Of a DNA stretch of 64,000 nt, positions 1-10,592 are shown piece by piece. Where the stretch lies: NCBI GenBank assembly GCA_013399895.1, contig VXBA01002624.1:90346-154345 (forward strand), in the 5' to 3' direction. Every line of letters begins with the position of its first letter. Positions within the stretch are counted from its first letter, which is position 1. Under the pieces are notes generated by a model. It was given only the letters and a program-made list of their open reading frames with translations, did not search any database and was not told the DNA's origin. This DNA comes from Serilophus lunatus (Eukaryota; Chordata; Aves; Passeriformes; Eurylaimidae). A program made the translations under genes and the position numbers.

Positions 1-997
1 CCCCCCCCCCTTGCGGTCGTGCGGATGGCAGCAGGGGTGCAGCAGGTCCCTCCCTACATGGAGCGGTCCCGCGCCGCCACGGGGGCGCTCCGGAGGCCGC
101 GCCGGCTCCCACGCTGCTGCGAGGAAAAGCCAGCAAGAAGCCCATGGTGCCAGCGGCCCCGGGAACAGCCCCCGCATGGCAGGAGGGTCGTGGTCGCTGC
201 CTGGGCAGCTCCTGTGGCCCCGGTCAGCCCCAGACGCCCCTTTTTTGGGTTTCTGTGGTCGGCGGGTGCCCTGGGAGGCAGCAACTATCCCGCAGCTGGT
301 AAAAGCTGGCACCGGGAAGCCGTCGGCTCACAGATTTTGGCGGGAACCGCCATTTTGTTGGAGCCGGGAACCTCGAAGGGGAAGTGGAGCCCAGACCGCT
401 GGCCAATCTGAGGCGGCGAAACCGGGAAGAGGACCACGAGACTCCCGCAGGACTTGGAGAGCTTAAAAGCCCGAAGCAATGGAAGTTCACTCTCTTTGGC
501 TTCCTGCAAAGCTGGAGAGCAGCAGCACGGCTGCTTTTCTCTGACTCCCAGGCCTCGTGGCTTGACTCCGCCCATCCCCCATCGGCATTGGAGCCAATCC
601 AGCACAACTGCAGGTTGAAAGCTTCCCCAAATAACATCCCAGGTTGGGGGGGAGGAACCTTTCACTCTCTTGTGTTTTGCAGAGATTCCAAGGGCTGGGA
701 GTTGGCTACCACCAGAGAGAGAAGAAGGAAGTGGCTCTCCCTTCCCACTGCTTATCTTTGGCCAGCCTCCCTGGCCTTTGAAAGCAGTTCCCTTATTTCT
801 TTTTTTTTCCTTTGTTTTCCTTTTTCATGGTTTTTGTTGGGTGCTTTTCTTTGTTAAGTTTGGAGTTCCCTTAAACTGTTGTCTTTCTTTTGGTTGAGCT
901 CCAGACAAATAGTGTTTCTCTGTTGTTACATTCTTTTCAGTCTTCTTGTCACTGTTGAGCTAGCACTTAGTTAAACAGTGGAGCTTAAACCACCACA
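1..997 (+). mobile_element. Family-B ERVL-type LTR, 5' end cut by window start
   Basis: This is the 3' part of a long GC-rich LTR. The right end reads GGAGCTTAAACCACCACA, the same terminus as the copies at 27627-28905 and 40698-41753, and the body from about 540 aligns by eye with 41325-41753 (ggcattggagcca, ggttgaaagcttcccc, aaataacatccc). The first 450 bases are rich in CpG. A TATA-like ttaaaa sits at 463-468 within a gcttaaaagc block shared with the 27627 copy. A T-rich stretch follows at 780-860. The usual poly(A) signal is damaged: caaatagtg at 906-914 replaces caaataaagtg. The ten C's at position 1 may be an assembly edge, because the homologous region of the third copy is also homopolymeric and gapped. 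Open frames of 130-157 codons here resemble no protein and are composition effects. Confidence 0.8.
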
Positions 998-2740
998 ATG
1001 AGCTAACCTGAGAAGCTCCTACCCCCACCCAAATGTCCTTTTGAGCAAATGTTTTAATGAAGAATTCATACTAACCAAAGTATTCATACTTGATGATGCA
1101 TTATAAATGAAATAAATGTGGACTATTAAAAGCAATGCATCTGGGCTCCATGGGAAATTTCCTCTTGAGCTCATGATCCATCCTATAGGTGCAGTCCAAA
1201 GGGTTCCTCAAAGACCTATGGAAGCTCTTAGAAAACTGCTGTGAGGTGAACCATAGTTTCTTGATAATAATTATTAGAAAGAATTCAGGTCAGGAGCTTT
1301 CATTGATTTCTTTTCATGTACCTCAAAATGTATTATGAATTTTGATGTAGTTATTTAAAAGCTAGATATAGTTATTAACATACAAAGATGGTAGAATTAA
1401 AGGGGTCAATAAAGCATAAATGTTTTCCAGAAGCTGGTTGTTTGTAAGTCTTCTGAAACTACACTCTTGTCTTCGAGAAACTGAGAAAAATCTGAGAAGC
1501 ATTATAGACAAACTCAATTAAAAAAAAAAAAAAAAGTTCCTGTATGGAATACCAAATGTGTTCTGGCTCTGTAGTGTAAATATTACTTTCAATAAATATT
1601 TGTTTAAATGGCATAATATTTCATGCTTTCATTACAGAAAGCCTACACTTGACAGAATATAGAAAAATATTTTGAAATTTAATAGAAACAAGTATGCTAG
1701 TGAAATTTTAATAAGTAAAGAGATGTTGTAGGTTAAGAAAAGAGGGTAGTATGTTTTTCATTATGATAGTGCCTCACTTTTTCAATTAAAAAAATGCCAC
1801 TGATGTATATAGTAGATTGCAGTATTTTGGACATGTCTTGTGTATATTAAGACTAATATAAAACCTCGGCCTTACATTGTGGTTGAGGGCGAATGCTATG
1901 GTTGCATACAGTTCCAGAAAATATCTTTATAATATATAGGTGGTGAATATCTGTTCTTTTAAAATCATTTAATTCTGGGGTTCTCTTGGAAATTACTCCA
2001 TAATAAAAAGATAGTCTCCAGTTTGTGGTCTTTGTGACTGCCACAGTCCTTTGGATTAAAGCTGTGTGGGGCAGTGTATGCCCATATTCACTTTAAAGAA
2101 AAAATATTGTAGAAAGCTGAGTCTGTCTAAGGCACATTTTTTTCCAAAGAAATAATCTCTGAAAAACTCTATCACATCAGAAGTCTATCAAGACAGTTGT
2201 CAATTCACCACTGTAGAAGACTTCTTGTTCCTGTGTTATTAAGCTATACCAAGAAGAGTGTATAGCTGGATGACTTCTCCTGCAATACCAAATGAATCTC
2301 TCTTGGATCTGTTCCATGCCTTCTGGTCGCCTTTGACTTTGTGTGCCTACCGACTACTTACAGTTTTCATGCCTAATACCTGCTAAAAGCTAGACGTAGA
2401 AGAGAGTGACAGGGTCTGCTGGTATTTGAGAAAAGTGTGAGATATGTGTGGGATGGAGTCCAAATAATTTTTTGTGTCAGATAAGAAACAGTTTTTAGGG
2501 TTCTTCTATGCCAGATTTGAAAGCATACTTTTTCTTTTATTGTGAAAAAAAAAAGGAAGTTGCTTGTCTCTTATGCGATTTTTTTTTCCTCCACCTCTCA
2601 GGTTTTTTCTTTGTGTCTCTTTCAAAAACAAAAAAAAGTATGGGGACAAGGAGAAAATTTTTGCTGGCATACCTCATGGCTGCACAAATGCACATATTGG
2701 CAAAAGTGAAGAGGCAGTATAAAATGTGGGTTTAGGATAT
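998..2740. other. AT-rich intergenic DNA, no feature seen
   Basis: No exon-like open frame or recognisable repeat was found. It contains a 16-base A run at 1520-1535. The A run has no element body to its left and is probably simple sequence. Confidence 0.5.
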
Positions 2741-3328
2741 AGTACTGATTTGGGCTGGGATAGAGTTACATTTCTTCATAGTAGCTTCTATGGGCCTATG
2801 TCCTCCTAAAAACATTGTTGATAACTCACTGTTTGATAATACACTGGTTTTGTAGCTGCAGAGCAGTGCTTACAGAGCACCAAAGCCTTTTCTGCTCCCC
2901 AGACTGACCCACCAGCAGGTTGGGTGGGGGTACATGGAATCCTGGGAGGAGGCACTAATGGCACAGCTGGCCCCAACTGACCAAAAAGATGTCATATGCT
3001 ATACGATGTCATATTCAGTGTATAAAACTGTGGGGAAGGTTCAGAGTGGAACCAGGAACTGGCTGGGCATTGGTTAGTTGGTGCTGAGCAATTATTTTTA
3101 TTTGTATCACTTTCTTGGGTTTTATTTTCCCTTCACTTTGTTATTTTTTCCTATATTCCCTATGGTTTTTAAAAAATAATATTAGGTTTTAATTATTAAC
3201 CTGTTTTTATTTCAATGCATGAAATTTCTCGCTTTTACACTTCTGATTATCTCCCACATCCCATTTGGAGGGATAGTGAATGAGGGGCTTTGTGGTGTTT
3301 AGTTGCCATCTGTGGTTAAAACAAAACA
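2741..3328 (+). mobile_element. Family-A ERVL-type solo LTR
   Basis: It has the full order of blocks of a common avian class III LTR: ggctgggatagagtta near the 5' end, tgttgataactcac, gagcagtgcttacagag, ccttttctgctcccca, ctgaccaaa, a TATA box tataaaa at 3021-3027 and the 3' block gtgtttagttgccatctgtg followed by ggttaaaacaaaaca. The same blocks occur at 27578-29388, 44253-44832 and, reversed, at 32710-33301. Both terminal dinucleotides are worn (TAGT at the left), and no target duplication is visible, so this copy is old. Nothing retroviral is seen on either side, so it is most likely a solo LTR. Confidence 0.75.
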
Positions 3329-4007
3329 GCTTATTTAAAAAATAGATGAATCTTTGGATTTTTGTTACCAGATACATTTTCAAGGGTGATTTAGTCTTCT
3401 TGGATCCAGAAGTCTTTCAAGATTAAATTACCATTTCAAAATTACATTGTAGCCATGATCAGATTCTTTGCAAACAGATTGTTCGGGTTTAAAATAGGTA
3501 CTGCTAATATCAACTCTGTTAATTCAGTTTTAGTTTACCACAAGAACGAACAGAATTCAGCACAATATGTGTTTTGTTTACTTGTCTCAACCCAAACAGG
3601 CAAAAGATCTCATTTTACTTATCCAACTCTGGAGAGTTTACTGATTCATATCTATATATTTCAATCAGTTTCTGTTAATTCTGTTTGTTGATCAGATTTG
3701 ATGAACTGTCAAGTTTATTGCCTGGACAGTATCAAAGGAGCTGGTTAAAATGTATGGAGCACTGTAAAATAGTATAGAGAAGTAAATATTTTAACTTAGG
3801 AAAATAAAGAGTAGGAGGATTTTGCTGGCGTTTTTTCGGTTTTATTTGACACATAGGTAAGTGGAAAAAATGCAAACACACATAACCACTGGAATTTTGA
3901 AAAGATATCTGTCTGCTTCAGTGACAAAATACACTTAAGTATATACAGAGGACTGTATTTATACATAGCTCTATTTACACACACAGAATTTACATGCACA
4001 CGGATTT
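3329..4007. other. Intergenic DNA, no feature seen
   Basis: Unremarkable AT-rich sequence between an LTR and a CR1 tail. The short open frames match nothing I recognise. Confidence 0.5.
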
Positions 4008-5333
4008 AACAAGGTTGCAAAAGACCATAGAGATCATCAAGTCCAACCTTTCACCTAACTTAACAACCTAACCAACACTAACCATCATCTAAACCATCTA
4101 AACCATGTCACTAAGTTCATCATCCAACCTATCCTTAAACACATCCAGGGATGGCGACTCCACCACCTCCTTGGGAAGACCATTCCAATGGGAAATCACT
4201 CTCTCTGTGAGAAAGTTTCTCCTAATATCCAACCTAAACTTCCCCTGATGCAGCCTAAGACTGTGTCCTCTCGTCCTGTCACTGGGAGCCTGAGAGAAGA
4301 GACCGACCCCCGCCTGACTACAACCCCCTTTCAGGCAGTTGTAGAGAGCAATAAGGTCACCCCTGAACCTCCTCTTCTCCAGGCTGAACAATCCCACCTC
4401 CCTCAGCCGTTCCTCACAGGGCTTGTGCTCCAGCCCCTTCACCATCCTCGTTGCGCTTCTCTGGACACACTCCAGCAACTCAACATCTTTCTTAAACTGA
4501 GGGGCCCAGAACTGGACACAGTACTCGAGCTGTGGCCTGACCAGTGCCAAATACAAAGGAAGAATAACTTCCCGATTCCTGCTGGAGACACTGTTCTTGA
4601 TGCAGGCCAGGATGTCATTGGCCTTCTTGGCCACCTTGGCACACTGCTGACTCATGTTCAACTTCCTATCAACCAGCACTCCCAAGTCCCTCTCTGCCTG
4701 GGCATCCTCCAGCCACACCGACCCCAGCCTATAAGTCTGCACTGGGGTTATTGTGGCCAAAGTGTAGAACCTGGCACTTAGATGTATTAAACACCATGCT
4801 ATTGGACTCAGCCCATCTCTCTAGCCTATCAAGGTCTCTCTGCAGAGCCCTCCTACCCTCTAACAGATTGACACTCATTTCATGAGTTGGTGTCATCCGT
4901 AAACTTACTAATAATGGATTCCATCTCCTCGTCCAGGTCATCAATAAAGATATTGAACAAAACTGGCCCCAATATTGAACCCTGGGGAACCCCACTGGTG
5001 ACCGGCCTCCAACTGGATGTGACTCCATTCATGACCATTCTGAGCTGGGCCATCCAGCCAATTCTTAACCCAGGACAGAGTAAACCTGTCTAAGCCACAA
5101 TCCACCAGTTTCACCAGGAGTTTACAATGGGAGATGGTGTAAAAGGCTTTGCTAAAATCGGGGTACACTACATCCACAGGTTTTCCCTCATTGATCAGAT
5201 GAGTTAGCTGATCATAAAAGGAGATTAGATTGGTTAAGCAGGATCTTCCCCTCCTGAATCCATGCTGACTAGATCTAATCAAACAAAATATGTGACTACT
5301 TACAATTTTGTGTTTAGTTATATGGCCCACACA
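4008..5333 (-). mobile_element. CR1 LINE, 5'-truncated, with reverse-transcriptase remains
   Basis: This is a minus-strand CR1 retrotransposon running from inside the reverse-transcriptase domain (right) to the 3' tail (left; the plus strand reads accatagagatcatcaagtc near 4025). Reading leftward, the protein fragments appear in order: QHGFRRGRSCLTNLISFYDQ, DFSKAF, the catalytic box as KFTDDTN, LLEGRRALQRDLDRLERWAE, then the C-terminal connection region. Catalytic Asp-Asp lies near 4892-4900, where this copy has FTDD in place of the usual FADD. Full elements are several kilobases long, so this is the usual 5'-truncated form. At least three changes of frame make it inactive. Confidence 0.95.
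4098..4760 (-). pseudogene. CR1 ORF2 C-terminal fragment, 220 codons still open
   Basis: This is the C-terminal part of the CR1 ORF2 polyprotein, downstream of the reverse-transcriptase palm. The reading frame is open for 220 codons and ends in the family's typical DELSDMV-stop. Recognisable blocks are DLGVLVDRKLNMSQQCA (about residues 26-42), a VRPQLEYCVQFWAP block near residues 73-86, LREVGLFSLEKRRFRGDLIA near 118-138 and LDIRRNFLTERVISHWN near 176-193. The ATG at the 5' end is not a true start. The upstream RT region continues in other frames (4729-5028 and 4941-5330), so frameshifts disconnect it. It is a dead fragment and not a host gene. Confidence 0.9.
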
Positions 5334-6854
5334 TCATTAACATAACAGCTACCACTCTGTATTGACAAATTTAAGCACAAAATTTGGAAAGAACCTGAGT
5401 CTGATCACAGTCTTGGATATTTGGATATTTTAATTTGCAGTGGCTTTGACCATCATTCCAAGTCTTTCAAAAGTAGAGAAATTTCAGCTTCTTTCATTTA
5501 CTTTGTCAGATGTTTTGGAGTTATCAGCATGAATAGCAAATATTCCATGAAGGCCTCACTGGAGTATGAGACGCTTCAATACAGATAATCTGTTAACTCT
5601 TCGTTTCCTCTTATAGCTTGCAGAATGAAAATGGGTTCACTGCTGCCCTCTAGGCCTTGGAAGAGCTGGGCCTTTCAGTACTGCAGTGCATTTTTCATTT
5701 ACAGATCACTACAAATATCAGGTCTCAATTCAACTACATGGTAATAGTAAAAATTAAGAAAGAGAAAACATCCAATAATAAAGGCATGTTGAAAGTAACA
5801 AGTATCATTGTGTAAATACAGTCTTTAAATGCTTCAGTTAAATTTTCACTTTAAACTGTGGTCAAATAATTTTCTATATTTGATTTAGCATTTTTTATTA
5901 TATGTTGAATGCTAGACATTTCAATTAAGTTCTTGTTTCCCATCACCCAACTTGTCTCAAATTGAATCTACTGACACAAATTTGTTACACAATATTCAAA
6001 GTGAATCCACATATCCAATGCAAAAACTTTGTATCTCTCACAAGAAAACACCTCTGTTAAGGTAAAGTCTAGACTTCGCGATGACAGAAAAAGAATTGTC
6101 TTTCAACATTTAGAACACTGCCTTGTGTTGTCTTCTTCTATCTACTATAAACTACTGAGACTGAGCTTTATTATTATACCCTATTATTAATAGCAATGCA
6201 GGCATAAATTTGCTCAAGGATTGTCAACTAGTACATCATAAATAAATCCATTTTACATCACATACACAAAATCATAGCAGAAGGTAGAAACAATAATTGT
6301 AAAATGCTCCCAAGAATTGTTGTAATGGAGGACAGTGATATCAGTTCATCTCTCACTTTGTTAATTTTGAATGTGGTTTTCTGGAAATACAGAGTTGACT
6401 TACAGATCATATTCAAGTACAAGCAAAATGCTTTGTAGGGAGCCACAGAATTTTATCAGCAGAAATTTTCATTAGCCCATCTAAAAAGGGAGCTGAAAAT
6501 TTACAAAACCAGTATCAAACATAAAATAAAAGCCTCCAGCCTGAAAACTTTTATTTATTAGCTGTTCGGATTTCTGGGAAGTGTCTTATGATGGCAAGTG
6601 TGACACGGCTGACACAATACCATCCTCTTATAAGTGCTTTCCATTACATTGCTCCAAAAAGAATCTAAAGATGAGAGATAAGTTCAAATTTTAACTATTT
6701 TTCCCGCCAAGAATGAAATATATTTGTGGAGATTATTATTTATCTTATCACCAGATTTATCTTAGATTGTGAATAATTATGTATATATATAAAAAAATTA
6801 AAACACAAAAAAATAAATAGCCTAAGTCATAACTACATGATATAAAACTCAGAT
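5334..6854. other. Intergenic DNA, no feature seen
   Basis: AT-rich sequence between two CR1 fragments. No repeat, exon or RNA gene was recognised. Confidence 0.5.
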
Positions 6855-7090
6855 AAGGGGAAACAGCCTCAAAATGCACCAGGAGAGGTTCAGGTTGGAT
6901 ATTAGGAAAAATTACTTCACTGAAAGAGTGGTTAAGCATTGGAACAGGCTTCCCAGGGAAATGGTGGATTCACTATCCCTGGAAGTGTTCACTTCGTGGT
7001 ATGGTTTAGTGGGCATGATGATACTTGGTTGAAGGTTGAACTTGATGATCTTGGAGGTCTTTCCAAACTTGATGGTTCTATGATTCTGTA
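6855..7090 (+). mobile_element. CR1 LINE 3'-end fragment
   Basis: The sequence caggttggatattagg followed by aaattacttcactgaaagag encodes the conserved CR1 C-terminal block (LDIRKNYFTERV-like, then HWNRLP and SLEVF-like). It is followed by gatgatcttggaggtctt and the tail ttctatgattctgt. It is 5'-truncated to about 235 bases. The usual tail repeat is reduced to one copy. Confidence 0.92.
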
Positions 7091-8584
7091 TTTTCTGATA
7101 AACTTCACACAATGGATAAAAACCCCATATTGAAATAACTCTAATTTTTCAATGGCATTTTCATCAACATGTTCTGTCAGACTCTAATACTTGCATGACA
7201 CAAGCATAAAGTTGGACAGGAACCTGTATGGAGAAGAAAATCCTCTGTTAGATCTATTCAGTTATTCCATATTCATGAATCCTGTTTACTTGCATTTTTG
7301 GACCCTTCTTCCACATTTATTTCCAATCACCTGTTCAGTTCTCCACTTATTCACTTCCCCGTCACCCAGAAAATTTTGTACTACATATGCCTTATCCACA
7401 CCTGAGATGGTTGGTTGGACTTCCTCTTCTATGCTGATAACAGAATATCCATTTTACCCTAACTAGAAAGGTAAATGGAGATCATATACGATACAGTTAA
7501 ACTAGAGCTGGAGTGGAATTCTACTAAAAAAAAAGTTGGTAGTTCTAGTCGCAGCAAATAGGTTTCTACCCATAAACCCTCAGTGTTAAATGCATTGTGC
7601 GAAGCCTGAAAATTGAGCTGTCCATGTTTTATGCAGATTTCTCTCATATATGAGGGTCTGGGAGCAACCCTTGGCTCATTACATGAACAGTGCTGCAAAT
7701 GCCATAACAAATTTAAGTGTATTTAAAGTTCGGCCAGTCCTCTGTGAATTTAAAATATGAGGTATTCCAGTCAATGTGTAAAGAAGTATTAATCAGATGT
7801 TACTTAACTGACTTAGTGACAGAATTCAACAATTGCAAAACTTATCAGACTGCTCCACTATGTTAAAAATTAATTCCTTTTTATTTGGTGTATTCATCTT
7901 TTGTGTCTGCTTTATATGAACACTGATTATTTTGCTTGCATAAATGTTCTCAGAAAAAGCACTTTACCCAATTTCTCTGAATGCACAGCATGTATCAACA
8001 ACAACCCATTAATAAAATTGTGACTCAAATGAAATATTAGTAAGCAATTGAGTTTGAGTCATATTTGGTTATTTGACTATATGTTGTTTCTTGCAGAACA
8101 ATTAAAGTATGAAGAGCATTTTTCAAAACATCGTCCAGTTTGAAGAATGATAAGCATTCAATTTTCCTGTGGGAATACATCATGGATTTTTTTGTCTTAC
8201 TCAGTACATTTTTCATTTTTAAGTCTTAGAATAATAGAATATACTACGTAGATGCTACTTTATCTGCAATAAGTCTCAAACATCTAAAGGAAATTGATTT
8301 CTGAGAAACACTGTGTATCCTAAGCCTGATCTGGTAAAAGTGTCTGCTCTTTAAATACTTTAAATACTGAACTCCCCAAAGGAGGATGAGCAACAAAAGC
8401 AACAATATGGAAGGATTTGATGCTGATACTCAGAAATAGAACTGTATTTAATGTGACTTTCAGACCATTCACAGTATTCTGAAGAAAAAATAGTCATTAG
8501 ACTTGACACATTTTCTCTGCAATTGCTAATGTTTAGATCATCTTTTTACTTCCTAAATAGCATGCCACCTACATACATATGTGC

Positions 8585-8616
8585 ATATATATATATATGT
8601 ATACACACACACACAA
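8585..8616. repeat. (AT)n/(AC)n microsatellite
   Basis: A short compound dinucleotide tract: seven AT units, a gtatac junction, then about six AC units. Confidence 0.9.
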
Positions 8617-10358
8617 AATATATATTTTGGTTTGCTACAGAATGCCCTAGACCTGCTACAATTGTAAGTTTTAAGTCAAGAATTTATCATTGTTTTGCAA
8701 AATATCTCCTTGAAAAATAGCCTCATTGCCTGCACGGATGAAATCCTTACTTTCCAATTTAAGACTTCTCTGTATGAGTCTGAATTAGAAGCCCCATTAT
8801 CCTGACTCTTAGAGTGTACTTGGAACACAGGCTTGTGCCTCTGTCACACAGTGTGTGTGCTTAAGGTTAGGCAGCAATGTGAATATCAGTAAGTTCAACT
8901 AAAAAGTTTAATGAATTACTATTAAGGGCTTTGATCTGCAAAAATTGGATAGAAATAAGGATTTTGATTGTTGGAAGAGAGCCTGTGTAACTAAAAACAA
9001 GGTGGATTTTTTCAGTTTTACTCAAAGTAATGAGCCTGAAGTCTTCTGGGCATCAAATGCCTCTGAAGATCATTTGCATTCAAATCTACAAATACTTAAC
9101 CTGCCTCTTGTCCTGAAATGTTTCTCAGAAAATGTTTTACGTCTTCAAATCTGATAAGTATTGTGATTGTCCAGATTTTTGGTTGACATAGGAATAAAAG
9201 AGAAAGCAGAAGAGAACTCAGAAATATAATAGAAAGGAATATTTCTTTATCAAGGAAACAAATTATATACATCCCTGAAGTACAGTTATTGAAGCATTTT
9301 GTCATGGTGTTGGTATTCTCAGCGAGCATAGTGTTGTGTTTTTGTTGTTTGGTTTTCAAATAAATTGTTTAGTTAAAATAGGCTCTTCCAGATAATAATA
9401 AATAGGGGACATGTGACAGCCTCTATGCTGCATGATGAAGAATGATAGAATGCTTTCAAGTGGAAGTATATCAGGCTTTGACACACATAAAAGTAAGTTA
9501 TTTGATTAGAGTCATTAAATTAAACCTGAAAACAGAGGCTGTGAGATACGTCTTGAACTACCTGGGTTCTATAAAATTAGACATAGATATTTTAAATGCT
9601 GTGTCAGTCTATGAAATAAATTCACTTATGGTAACTATTTCCAGGTGACTTACACAATATTTAATGGTGTATAAATGGCACCATTGAAGGTGCATTTGGT
9701 AAATGTGAGGAGTTTGTAGATTTCAGAAATCTGCATCTCAAATAATCAAAGGTTACATGGATCCATTCTAAAAGTCTTTTTAGGCAGGTTCCGCTGACTT
9801 CTGCTAATTTTTGTCACTATATGAATTCAAAAAGTACTACTTATTTGTTACTCAAATGATGAGAAAAATCCCCAAAATTGGCCGATGCATTTGTTTACTG
9901 CTAGTGGAATAAGGACATTCCTAGAAGCATTCAGAAAATTCGCCTTTCTCTGTAATATTCTTTGTCAGTTCTTCAGCATCCCTGTACTGTCAGTGGTCCA
10001 GTTTACAGATATTTGTTATTTGATAGGTTCAAAAAACATTAAATGAAGAAGAAATATCTTATAACATGAATATACCTCTAGATGTGTCAACTTGACTATT
10101 AATTGTAGCTAATCCATCAAAATTGAACACTTAATATAATGTCTTGATTTACAGCCTCTTCTAACAATAACAGTAAAGCTTTCATACTTATACTACTGGA
10201 CTTAAAAGATATCAGCATAAATCAAAGATAAATATTTATAGGGTTGGTTTGCCATTCTAGGTGGTCATCTTAGTCTGTGATGGATGTAAATATATTGATT
10301 TTAAAAGAATAAATCACTGTAAGAATGAATTAAATTACCTTATACAGTGACTGGGGGG

Positions 10359-10424
10359 AAAAAAAAAAATACAAAAAAAAACCCCAAACAAAAATACCTG
10401 CTTTTTTTTTTTTTTTTTTTTTTT
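10359..10424. repeat. A-run and 23-base T-run
   Basis: An A-rich stretch (10359-10380) is followed by accccaaac and a T run at 10402-10424. It sits just upstream of a CR1 tail but is not part of CR1. Confidence 0.85.
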
Positions 10425-10461
10425 CAAGTGAAAATGTAACTCCTCCTATTTGCTTTGCAAA

Positions 10462-10592
10462 AACAGTTGTCTTGAAACATCTTGGGGTATTTAAGAAGAG
10501 ACTGGATGTGGCACTTAGGGCCATGGTCTAATAGATAAGATGATCTCAGAGGTCTTTTCTAACCTAGTTGATTCTGTGTGTAATTCTGAGAT
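10462..10592 (+). mobile_element. CR1 LINE 3'-tail fragment
   Basis: The typical terminal blocks are present: agaagagactggatgtggca, cttagggccatggtct, agatgatctcagaggtcttt, ctaacctagttgattctgtg. Only about 130 bases of the 3' end are kept. Confidence 0.85.

Larger units (their letters stand above)
7091..10461. other. Intergenic DNA with simple repeats, no gene seen
   Basis: AT-rich single-copy-looking DNA. The only structure seen is the dinucleotide tract at 8585-8616 and homopolymer runs near 10359-10424. No exon could be supported. Confidence 0.5.

Noticed and set aside
11..857. Frames of 126-157 codons at the window start
   Set aside because: They lie in LTR sequence shared with two other copies where the frames are not kept.
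3796..3999. Short 60-100 codon frames scattered through the AT-rich stretches (example given)
   Set aside because: None shows conserved residues or exon borders. They are expected by chance in 64 kb.
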